From NCBI GenBank assembly GCA_963849065.1, contig CAWKFM010000005.1, forward strand, positions 558,001 through 622,000: a DNA stretch of 64,000 bases. Direction: 5' to 3'. The notes below the pieces were generated by a model. It did not search any database and was not told where the DNA came from. It was given only the letters and a program-made list of their open reading frames with translations. Within the stretch, counting starts at the first letter, position 1. Every line of letters starts with the position of its first letter. Source of the DNA: TOLSYN sp963849065. GTDB lineage: Bacteria > Acidobacteriota > Terriglobia > Terriglobales > Acidobacteriaceae. The position numbers were made by a program, and so were the translations under genes. Positions 44,699 through 53,092 of this stretch are shown here, one piece after another.

Positions 44699-46258
44699 GT
44701 GGAGTTACCGCTGCTGAAAAGGGCAACCGAAACGGGAGAGACATTCCTCCTCACGAGCCACCGTGCCTCGGCATGTGCGGACTCGAACTGTGCCTGCGCG
44801 GAACTGCCTGCAGATGGGTTGATACCGCTGCGTCTTCCCGGTCCCGGTGAGCAGTACCGCTTTCATTTCGACATGACGAAGTGCATCGGGTGCAAATGTT
44901 GCGTGGTTGCCTGCAACGAGCAGAATGGAAATCCGGCAGACATCAATTGGCGCCGTGTGGGGGATATCGAAGGCGGAACCTATCCGGATACCATGCGCAA
45001 CTATCTTTCCATGGGATGCAATCACTGCGTGGAGCCCACCTGCCTCGAGGGTTGCCCGGTTGGCGCATACACCAAGGAATCGGTGACCGGCATCGTGCTG
45101 CACAGCGCCGAACAATGCATTGGATGCCAATACTGCGTCTGGAACTGCTCCTATGGCGTACCGCAATTCAATCCGGAGCGCGGAGTAGTGGGCAAGTGCG
45201 ATATGTGCCATGACCGTTTAACGGGAGGCGATTCTCCGGCCTGCGTGAATGCCTGTCCGGAGCAGGCCATACGCATCGAGATTGTGAACGTAGAGCAGTG
45301 GCGCGCCTCCTATGCGTCGGCAGCCAACGCTCCGGGGCTTCCCTCGGCCGATGACAGCCTCTCTACAACCCGCATCACGTTGCCCCCGGTTCTTCCCAGC
45401 AATGCCACCAAAGCCGATGCCTATCGTGTCCGGCCGGAGCATCCGCATTGGCCGCTGGTGGTGATGACCGTGCTTACCCAAACTTCGGTGGCGGCTCTCG
45501 GCACACTTCTGGGAGAAACTCTCCTGCATCCGGCGCAGCGCCCGCGCTTCGCGGCGATTGGCATCCTGCTGGTCACCATGATCGCCCTCAGCGCTTCGAC
45601 CTTCCACCTGGGCCGGCCCGCCTTTGCGTGGCGTGCATTGAGCATGTGGCGGCGTTCATGGCTGAGCCGCGAAGTGTTGCTGTTCAGCATGTTCGCCGGA
45701 GCAGGCCAGTTCTATGCCGCGGCGCTTTGGTTTAACAACCCGGCAAAAACCGTTCTCGGAGCCGGGGCTGCGGCCATCGGTTTCTGCGCCATCTTCGCCA
45801 GTGCCCGCCTCTACACGGTTGCAGCGCGCCCGGCTTGGAACAGCCCCTTCACCTTTGCAGAGTTTTACCTCTCCGCGTTGTTCTCTGGACCATTGCTTGC
45901 CGCATTGTTTCTTCCGGAGGCGCGCCGGCAGTTGCATCTATTTGCGGTCGCCGCAGCGGTCTGCATCCTCTCGCAACAGATGGCGAAATTCGTGTGGCTC
46001 AGTTATTCCGAGGTATTTGAACTTCGCTCCTCGGGGATGCTTCTTGCAAACACGCTCCAGTCGCCATTCCTGCTGCGCGCTGCAGGACTTCTCCTGTTGG
46101 TCCTTCTACTTTCATTCGCAGGTGGAGGAATGGTAATTGCGGCGGCTGCCTTCGCGGTCAGCCTCGGCCTTGAGATTCTAGGGCGATGGCTGTTCTTCGT
46201 CAGCGTGGTGCCCAAAAACATGGCGTCCAGTTACCTGGCTACTCAGGAGGCTGCATGA
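44699..46258 (+). CDS. DmsB-DmsC-like fusion: four-cluster FeS subunit plus membrane anchor
   Basis: 519 residues. The N-terminal part (about 55-195) holds four [4Fe-4S] motifs: CIGCKCCVVAC, CNHCVEPTCLEGC, CIGCQYCVWNC and CDMCHDRL...CVNAC. From about 235 to the end there are eight hydrophobic helices of the DmsC type. In DMSO reductase these are separate subunits that pass quinol electrons to the catalytic subunit. Here the fusion is followed, with a four-base overlap, by a NasC-type reductase. Start GTG 44699 with AGGAGG upstream. Confidence 0.88.
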   Translation: MELPLLKRATETGETFLLTSHRASACADSNCACAELPADGLIPLRLPGPGEQYRFHFDMTKCIGCKCCVVACNEQNGNPADINWRRVGDIEGGTYPDTMRNYLSMGCNHCVEPTCLEGCPVGAYTKESVTGIVLHSAEQCIGCQYCVWNCSYGVPQFNPERGVVGKCDMCHDRLTGGDSPACVNACPEQAIRIEIVNVEQWRASYASAANAPGLPSADDSLSTTRITLPPVLPSNATKADAYRVRPEHPHWPLVVMTVLTQTSVAALGTLLGETLLHPAQRPRFAAIGILLVTMIALSASTFHLGRPAFAWRALSMWRRSWLSREVLLFSMFAGAGQFYAAALWFNNPAKTVLGAGAAAIGFCAIFASARLYTVAARPAWNSPFTFAEFYLSALFSGPLLAALFLPEARRQLHLFAVAAAVCILSQQMAKFVWLSYSEVFELRSSGMLLANTLQSPFLLRAAGLLLLVLLLSFAGGGMVIAAAAFAVSLGLEILGRWLFFVSVVPKNMASSYLATQEAA

Positions 46259-48450
46259 AGAGTCTGCTCTCGATCCTGGGCTTTGATACGGCAAGAGAGA
46301 AGTATGCCTATGCCGAGGATCCCTTCGCAGGACACGTTTCTGCGCAGCGTCTGGCGGATACCTGGGTGAAGACAACGTGCGGATATTGTTCGGTGGGTTG
46401 CGGCATGTTAGTGGGCATCAAGGACGGGCGTGCGGTCACCACACGCGGCAATCCCGACCATCCGGTGAACCGCGGCAAGTTGTGTCCCAAGGGACTGGCA
46501 GAGCACTACGCAATTTCCGCACCAGGCCGAGCGACGCATCCGCTTCTGCGCCGCAATGGCATCTTGGAGCCGGTGTCCTGGGCCGAGGCCACCCACACCA
46601 TGGCCGCGGAGTTTCTTCGCGTACAAGAGCGCTATGGACGCCATGCGGTCGGCGTGGTGAGCACCGGCCAACTGCTTACCGAGGAGTTCTACGCGTTAGG
46701 CAAATTGGCGCAACTTGGCCTGGGCACGAGCAACATAGACGGCAACACCACGCTCTGCATGTCCACTGCGGTCGCCGGGTACAAGGGATCGTTCGGCAGC
46801 GATGGCCCTCCGGGCTGCTACGAGGATTTCACTGAAGCTGATGTCATCCTTCTTATTGGCGCTAACATCGCAGAGAACCATCCGATCCTCTGCCAGCATC
46901 TCGACGTAAACGCGCACAAGACGCTGATCGTCGCCGACCCGCGCGTCTCCAAAACCGCGATGATGGCCGATCTCTATCTGCCGGTCAGGCCTCGCTCTGA
47001 CCTCGCCCTGCTCAACGGAATCGCCCATATCCTCATCCGTGAGGGACTGATAGATCGCGCCTACGTCGATGCGCACACCTCAGGCTATGAGGAACTCGTC
47101 CAATGCGTCCAGCGCTACACACCCGAGTTTGTCAGCGAAATTACCGGCCTCAGCGTTGACCTGCTAGGGAAGGTTGCTCTGCTCTATGGCCGCGCGCCGC
47201 GCGCCATGATCTGCTGGACGATGGGCGTCAATCACAGCTCCATCGGGACGGCCACGGTCAACGCCATCAATAATCTTGCACTGCTCACCGGCAAGATCGG
47301 CCGTCCGGGCTCATCGCCACTTTCGATCACCGGCCAGTGCAATGCGATGGGCACGCGAGAAAGTGGCTTCGCGTCCAGTTTGCCGGGCTATCGCAAGTTT
47401 GAATCGGAGAAGGACCGCAATGAACTCGCCACTCTCTGGGATATCCCTGTCGAGCGCATTCCCACCAAGCGCGGGCTGGCGTATCCGGACATTATCGAAG
47501 CAGTGCTGGCCAAGAAGATCCGCGCGCTTTGGATCATCGCCACCAATCCCGTTGTCAGCTTTCCCAATGTCAACATTCTGCGGCAGGCGCTGGGCGAACT
47601 CGACTTCCTGGTGGTGCAGGATGGCTTCCATCCGACTCCTACCTCCGATCTTGCTCACATGGTTTTACCCGCAGCCATCTGGGGCGAAAAGGAAGGGACG
47701 TACACCAATACGGAACGGCGAGTCAGCAAGGTCAATGCTGCGGTTGCGCCTCCAGGCGAAGCCCGAAGCGACTTCGACATCTTTCTCGCCGTTGCGCGCG
47801 AACTGGGCTGTGCCGATGAGCTATTCTCTGGATGGACAGGCCCTCGCGATGCCTTCGATGAGTGGCGCCGGGTTTCGATGGGCCGGCTCTGCGACTACTC
47901 CGGCATCACCTATGAACTACTCGAAGAACATGGCGGCGTTCAGTGGCCGTATCCGTTGGGTAGCGATTCGGCACCACAAGTATCGCGGCGGCTCTACTCC
48001 GATGGCGTGTTTCCGACAGCGGACGGCCGCGCCAAACTCGTCAGTGCTGAGTGGACGCCATTTCCCGAGCAGCCCAGCAAGGAGTTTCCGCTCATCTTGA
48101 ATACAGGCCGCACGGTGGAGCACTGGCACACGCGCACCAAGACGGGCGGAGTTCCTATCTTGCAGAAGCTGTCTCCGCGCGCCTGGCTGGAGATGAATCC
48201 CAGCGATGCCGTGAAGCTTGGACTTCGTCCTCATGACCTGGTGGACCTGATCTCGGCGCGCGGCGAGGTTCGCAAAGTAGAATTGCGTATCACCGAAATC
48301 ACGGCTCCAGGCCAAGTCTTCATGCCGTTTCACTTTGCGGAGTGGAACGTAAACAACATTACGCAAAGTAAGTTCGATCCTATCTCGCGCGAGCCGAATT
48401 ACAAGCAGAGCGCGGTGCGGGTCGAAAAGTCCGCAGCAGCAGAGCGCTGA
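46255..48450 (+). CDS. NasC-type molybdopterin nitrate reductase, catalytic subunit
   Basis: 731 residues. The [4Fe-4S] site is Cys42-x2-Cys45-x3-Cys49...Cys77 and the bis-MGD oxidoreductase domain spans the rest, ending in the dinucleotide-binding domain (DLVDLISARGEV...MPFHFAEWNVN). There is no Tat signal, so it acts in the cytoplasm; the C-terminal [2Fe-2S] domain of some NasC proteins is absent. Placement between the membrane FeS fusion and nirBD indicates assimilatory nitrate reduction. ATG overlaps the upstream stop. Confidence 0.9.
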   Translation: MKSLLSILGFDTAREKYAYAEDPFAGHVSAQRLADTWVKTTCGYCSVGCGMLVGIKDGRAVTTRGNPDHPVNRGKLCPKGLAEHYAISAPGRATHPLLRRNGILEPVSWAEATHTMAAEFLRVQERYGRHAVGVVSTGQLLTEEFYALGKLAQLGLGTSNIDGNTTLCMSTAVAGYKGSFGSDGPPGCYEDFTEADVILLIGANIAENHPILCQHLDVNAHKTLIVADPRVSKTAMMADLYLPVRPRSDLALLNGIAHILIREGLIDRAYVDAHTSGYEELVQCVQRYTPEFVSEITGLSVDLLGKVALLYGRAPRAMICWTMGVNHSSIGTATVNAINNLALLTGKIGRPGSSPLSITGQCNAMGTRESGFASSLPGYRKFESEKDRNELATLWDIPVERIPTKRGLAYPDIIEAVLAKKIRALWIIATNPVVSFPNVNILRQALGELDFLVVQDGFHPTPTSDLAHMVLPAAIWGEKEGTYTNTERRVSKVNAAVAPPGEARSDFDIFLAVARELGCADELFSGWTGPRDAFDEWRRVSMGRLCDYSGITYELLEEHGGVQWPYPLGSDSAPQVSRRLYSDGVFPTADGRAKLVSAEWTPFPEQPSKEFPLILNTGRTVEHWHTRTKTGGVPILQKLSPRAWLEMNPSDAVKLGLRPHDLVDLISARGEVRKVELRITEITAPGQVFMPFHFAEWNVNNITQSKFDPISREPNYKQSAVRVEKSAAAER

Positions 48451-48472
48451 ATCCAATACCGGAGTTGCAACG

Positions 48473-50878
48473 ATGGAAAAGCTGATAATTGTCGGAAATG
48501 GAATGGCCGGAATCGGTTGTCTGGAGCAGATTCTCAGGCTTGACCACAACTTTGATATCACGGTCTTCGGCGATGAGACATACGGAAACTACAACCGCAT
48601 CATGCTGTCATCCGTGCTGGCCGGCGAAAAGAAGCCGGACGAGATTATGTTGAACGATCTGGACTGGTACAAATCGAACAACATCGACCTGCGGGTCGGC
48701 GTCCGGATTGTCGATGTGGATTCCCTTGCCAAGACCGTCACCGGCGATGATGGCAGCGTGACTCATTTCGACAAGCTTCTTCTGGCCACCGGCAGCCAGC
48801 CGCTCATTCCCGCCATTGAAGACGTGCAGAAGGACGGTGTCTTCGTCTTCCGCACCCTTGACGATACTCGTGCGTTGCTGGAACGCGCCCGGCCGGGAGT
48901 CAAAGCGGTGGTGATCGGGGGCGGATTGCTGGGGCTGGAGGCTGCACGCGGACTCTCGGTCCAAGGCTGCGACGTAACGGTCGTCCACCTGATGGAAACC
49001 TTGATGGAGCGGCAACTGGACGTGGCCGGTGGCAGCTACCTCGCCAACAAGATGAACGAGATGGGAATCAACGTGCTGCTTGGCTACAGCACCAGTGCCG
49101 TGCTTGGCAATGGCAAGGTGGAGGGCGTGCAGTTCAAAGGCGGTGGCAGCATTCCTGCAGAAATGCTTGTGATCGCTGCGGGCATCGTCCCCAACGTGGA
49201 GCTCGGCAGGAAGGCAGGTCTCGAGGTTAAGCGCGGAATCGTGGTGAATGATTACATGGAAACTTCCAATCCCGACATCTTCGCCGTGGGAGAATGCGCG
49301 CAGCACAACGGCATCTGCTATGGATTGGTCGCGCCGCTGCTGGAGCAGGGTAAAGTTCTGGCCGCCACTATTACCGGGAATAAAGGACCAAAGTATCAAG
49401 GCACGGTGCTCGCCTCCAAGCTGAAGATCATGGGCGTGGATGTTTTTTCCGCGGGTGAGATCAGAGACAAAGCGGACGGCTCAGAAGTCGTGCGCTATGA
49501 AGACCCATCGCTCGGCGTTTACAAAAAACTCACACTCAAGGACGGTAAATTAACCGGCGCGATCCTGGTAGGCGAAACCACAGAGAGCTCGCGCTATTTG
49601 GAAATGCTGCGCAGCGGTAAGGACATTGCGCCAATGCGCAAGCACCTGCTGTTTTTGCCGCCCGAAGACACCGGGCAACAGGTTGCGGAAATGGCCGACA
49701 GCGCAACCGTCTGCGGCTGCATGGGCGTCTCCAAAGGCACGATCCTCGAAGCCATCCGGGAGAAAGGCGTTTGCAGTTTGTCCGAGGTGAAGGAGACCAC
49801 GCGCGCATCCACCGGATGTGGAAGCTGCACCGAGCTCTGCCGCAGCCTGCTCAAGGCGGCGGTACCGGACTATCAGGAAGACGCGGTCAAAGTGCTCTGC
49901 GCGTGCGTGCCTTTTGCGCAGGAGCAGTTGCGTGAAATCATCCGAGGCCAGCAGCTTCGCTCCGTTCAGGATGTACTGGATATCTACGGCAACGGCACGG
50001 GGTGCGAAGTCTGCAAGCCGGCCTTGAGCTACATCATCGACATGGTGTGGTGCGGCGACCACGTGGAAGACCGCTCGGCGCGCTTCATCAATGATCGCGT
50101 ACACGCCAACATCCAGAAGGATGGCACGTTTTCCGTGGTGCCGAGGATGCGTGGCGGCGTTACCTCTCCCGATGAATTGCGGCGCATTGCCGATGTCGCC
50201 GAGAAGTACAACGTTCCCATGATCAAGGTTACCGGCAGCCAGCGCCTCGATCTGCTTGGCGTGAAAAAGGCCGACCTTCCCAAGGTATGGGCTGATCTTG
50301 GCATGCCTTCCGGTCAGGCCTATGCCAAGGGCGTCCGCATGGTGAAGACCTGCGTAGGAACCGATTTCTGCCGCTTTGGAACGCAGGATTCCACCAGCGC
50401 CGGAATCGAATTGGAACGTCGTCTGGAGAACCTCTTCACACCAGCCAAGGTCAAGATGGGCGTCGTGGGATGCCCCAGAAACTGTGCCGAAGCTACCGTC
50501 AAGGACATCGGCATGATCGGACAGGAAGGAAGCTGGCAGGTCGTTGTGGGAGGTGCAGCAGGGAAGTCGGTTCGCAAGGCCGATCTGCTGTGTATCGTCG
50601 AGACCACCGAAAAGGCGCTTGAGGCCTGCATGATCTTCTTCCAGTACTACCGCGAACAGGCCAACTATCTCGAGCGCACCTATGACTTCGTGGAGCGGAT
50701 CGGGATCGAACAGGTGCGCCGCGAAACTATCTATGCGAGCGAGGAGACGCAACGCGCATTGCTCGATCGCCTTGCAAAATCCAAAGCCCTGTCCTACGAC
50801 GCATGGATGGAACGCGACAATCCACGCACGACAACGCAGTTCACGCAAATTCAACCCATGGACACGGTGGCACTATGA
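48473..50878 (+). CDS. nirB: NAD(P)H-dependent nitrite reductase large subunit
   Basis: 801 residues. The FAD/NAD-binding domain begins KLIIVGNGMAGIGCLEQI, with a second dinucleotide fold at VVIGGGLLGLEAARGL. The BFD-like [2Fe-2S] ligands are Cys414, Cys416, Cys449 and Cys452. The siroheme/[4Fe-4S] ligands are Cys627-x5-Cys633 and Cys667-x3-Cys671 (GCPRNC). It reduces nitrite to ammonium with six electrons in the cytoplasm. The stop overlaps the nirD start (ATGA). Confidence 0.96.
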   Translation: MEKLIIVGNGMAGIGCLEQILRLDHNFDITVFGDETYGNYNRIMLSSVLAGEKKPDEIMLNDLDWYKSNNIDLRVGVRIVDVDSLAKTVTGDDGSVTHFDKLLLATGSQPLIPAIEDVQKDGVFVFRTLDDTRALLERARPGVKAVVIGGGLLGLEAARGLSVQGCDVTVVHLMETLMERQLDVAGGSYLANKMNEMGINVLLGYSTSAVLGNGKVEGVQFKGGGSIPAEMLVIAAGIVPNVELGRKAGLEVKRGIVVNDYMETSNPDIFAVGECAQHNGICYGLVAPLLEQGKVLAATITGNKGPKYQGTVLASKLKIMGVDVFSAGEIRDKADGSEVVRYEDPSLGVYKKLTLKDGKLTGAILVGETTESSRYLEMLRSGKDIAPMRKHLLFLPPEDTGQQVAEMADSATVCGCMGVSKGTILEAIREKGVCSLSEVKETTRASTGCGSCTELCRSLLKAAVPDYQEDAVKVLCACVPFAQEQLREIIRGQQLRSVQDVLDIYGNGTGCEVCKPALSYIIDMVWCGDHVEDRSARFINDRVHANIQKDGTFSVVPRMRGGVTSPDELRRIADVAEKYNVPMIKVTGSQRLDLLGVKKADLPKVWADLGMPSGQAYAKGVRMVKTCVGTDFCRFGTQDSTSAGIELERRLENLFTPAKVKMGVVGCPRNCAEATVKDIGMIGQEGSWQVVVGGAAGKSVRKADLLCIVETTEKALEACMIFFQYYREQANYLERTYDFVERIGIEQVRRETIYASEETQRALLDRLAKSKALSYDAWMERDNPRTTTQFTQIQPMDTVAL

Positions 50879-51246
50879 GTATGGAAAACCAGAGCACGCA
50901 ACCCCGCTGGATACGCATTACGGAACCGGAAAATATTCCTCTGCGCGAGGGCCGCGGCATTGAGGTCGATGGCCACCAGATCGCGCTCTTCAACCTCGGC
51001 GACCGCTTCCTAGCCGTGGAAAACCGCTGCCCGCACCGCGGCGGTCCCTTGAGCGACGGCATCGTCGCAGGCGCCGTGGTGGTCTGTCCCATGCACGCAT
51101 GGCGGGTGTGTCTGGAGGACGGCTCGGTGGTGAAACCTGCCGGTGAGACGGCCTGCGTTGCCAGCTACCCAGTCCGGATGGAAGATGGCATCGTGTGCGT
51201 TCAGATTCCGGTTCAGGAGCAGGCATCGGAACCAACGACAGCATAG
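50875..51246 (+). CDS. nirD: nitrite reductase small subunit, Rieske type
   Basis: 123 residues with Rieske ligands Cys52/His54 (CPHRGG) and Cys71/His74 (CPMHAW). It is soluble, with no signal or helix, as expected for NirD rather than a dioxygenase or cytochrome-complex Rieske protein. It overlaps the end of nirB by four bases. Confidence 0.93.
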   Translation: MSMENQSTQPRWIRITEPENIPLREGRGIEVDGHQIALFNLGDRFLAVENRCPHRGGPLSDGIVAGAVVVCPMHAWRVCLEDGSVVKPAGETACVASYPVRMEDGIVCVQIPVQEQASEPTTA

Positions 51247-51364
51247 CTCCTGTCGCTATAATGGCCTGGCGAAACGCGATTGGAAGTGAAGGCCGGCGCG
51301 CGGTATGCTTTTTGTAGTTCGCAATCGCAGCACAGGCGAGCTATCGATTGGTCCACAAGGAGAG

Positions 51365-53044
51365 ATGCTGGAGGCAAACTTCACAGGCTTGCGCGTCCTT
51401 GCACTGGAAACACGACGCGCCGCAGAGATTGAGGAACTTGTCCGAAAGTACGGCGGCGATCCTCTGGTGGTTCCGGCTGCGCGTGAAATCCGCCTGGAGT
51501 CGCAGGACCATGCCCTGCTTTTCGCTGCCGGACTGATGCGGGGTGAATACGATCTCGTCATCTTCCTGACCGAGCTGGGTGTGCGTACGATGATCGACGT
51601 CGTGCGCAGCCGCTACGATCTCGAAACATTCCTGGTCGCGCTCCGAAAAATCAAAGTTGCATCGCGCGGACCGAAGCCGGCGGCAGTTCTGAAAGAGTTC
51701 GGCATCCCGGCCGCAGTCACGGCTCCCGCCCCTCACACGTGGCGCGAACTGATGGATGAACTCGATCATCATTTTGGCGACGCGCTCCCCAAAATGCGCG
51801 TTGCCGTTCAGGAATACGCGGCCTCTAATCCCGAGTTTCTACTTGCACTGGCCGAACGCAGCCAGAGCGTGACTAGAGTTCCGCTCTATGAGTGGGCACT
51901 TCCGGAAGACGTGAAGCCGCTACGCGAGTGTGTCCTTGGCGTCGCGCGCCGCTACGCCGACGTCGTCTTGTTCACCACAGCGGTCCAGATCATCCACCTA
52001 TTTCAGGTCGCCACTGGAATGGGGTGTGCGGATTCGCTGCGCGCCGGGCTGCAATCCAGCGTGATTCTCTCCATCGGCCCCAGCACTTCTGAAGAACTGA
52101 GGAGCCATGGTCTTGCGCCGGACTTCGAGCCGTCACATCCGAAGATCGCGTGCTTGCTGCGCGAGGCGGCGGAACACATGCCGCAAATCCTGCAGCAAAA
52201 GCGTACCGGTTCTTCGGTCAGCTTTGCGCCCAGGCCTCCTGCTCTACCCGGCCGCTCCACACGAGCGGCGCTGCATCGCATAGCGGACGCTCAGGACCTT
52301 CACATCGCAAGCCTCGTCGGTCCTGCGTCCCGTACCGGCATGGACTTCCTGCACGAAATCGGCAGCCGCATGGCAGCCGCCGATCCTTTTCACTCCGTGC
52401 TGGACAGCATCGTCGAGTTTGTCTCCAAGATCATTCCCTGCGACTCCTGCTTCATCTATGTACTCGAGCATGATTTGCTGGTGCTACGCGCGTCGCGCAA
52501 TCCTCACGAAAACCTTGTCGACCACCTCGCCATGCAGCTCGGACAAGGAATTACCGGCTGGGTGGCCGAACACCGCGAGCCTGTTTCCATTCCCTCCCAC
52601 GCACTGCGTGACCCGCGCTTCAAGTCGTTTCACGACCTTCCCGAAGATATGTTTGAGGCGATGCTTGCGGTTCCCATCCAGACTGCGGGAAAGGTCGTCG
52701 GCGTCATCAATCTGCAGCATCAAAAGCCCTACCAGCACACGGTGGATCAGGTGCGCCTGCTCTCGATGATTGGTTTCCTCGTCGGCGCCGAGATCGAGCG
52801 TGCCCGACTGGATATGGAAAACCTTCAGCTCTCCGAGCGCCTGGAAACCAGGCGCGTCATCGATAAAGCGAAGGCGATTCTCCAGCGTGACCTGGGACTT
52901 GACGAGCAGGGCGCCTACCACGCGCTGCAGCGCGAAAGCCGCGACCGTCGCAAATCCATGCGCGAAATAGCCGATGCTGTTCTGCTCGGCGACGATATGC
53001 GGCGCAAACTCAGCTCGCAGCTTGGCACATCCCAGGAACACTGA
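51365..53044 (+). CDS. HemD-GAF-ANTAR fusion, putative nitrate/nitrite antiterminator
   Basis: 559 residues from ATG 51365 (AAGGAG five bases upstream; an earlier ATG at 51305 lacks one). Domain 1 (about 1-265) is HemD-like, with LRVLALETRRAAEIEELVRK and SIGPSTSEELRSHGL. Domain 2 (about 310-475) is a GAF sensor (LGQGITGWVAEHREPVSIPS; MLAVPIQTAGKVVGVINLQH). Domain 3 (about 485-545) is ANTAR, RRVIDKAKAILQRDLGLDEQ continuing GAYHALQRES...MREIADAVLL. ANTAR domains bind paired RNA hairpins and prevent termination, as in NasR/NasT nitrate control. It closes the nirBD operon. Confidence 0.88.
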   Translation: MLEANFTGLRVLALETRRAAEIEELVRKYGGDPLVVPAAREIRLESQDHALLFAAGLMRGEYDLVIFLTELGVRTMIDVVRSRYDLETFLVALRKIKVASRGPKPAAVLKEFGIPAAVTAPAPHTWRELMDELDHHFGDALPKMRVAVQEYAASNPEFLLALAERSQSVTRVPLYEWALPEDVKPLRECVLGVARRYADVVLFTTAVQIIHLFQVATGMGCADSLRAGLQSSVILSIGPSTSEELRSHGLAPDFEPSHPKIACLLREAAEHMPQILQQKRTGSSVSFAPRPPALPGRSTRAALHRIADAQDLHIASLVGPASRTGMDFLHEIGSRMAAADPFHSVLDSIVEFVSKIIPCDSCFIYVLEHDLLVLRASRNPHENLVDHLAMQLGQGITGWVAEHREPVSIPSHALRDPRFKSFHDLPEDMFEAMLAVPIQTAGKVVGVINLQHQKPYQHTVDQVRLLSMIGFLVGAEIERARLDMENLQLSERLETRRVIDKAKAILQRDLGLDEQGAYHALQRESRDRRKSMREIADAVLLGDDMRRKLSSQLGTSQEH

Positions 53045-53092
53045 TCGCATATGCGTGGGTGCGCTTCTGATGAATTAGCCCTGAAGCCCAAC

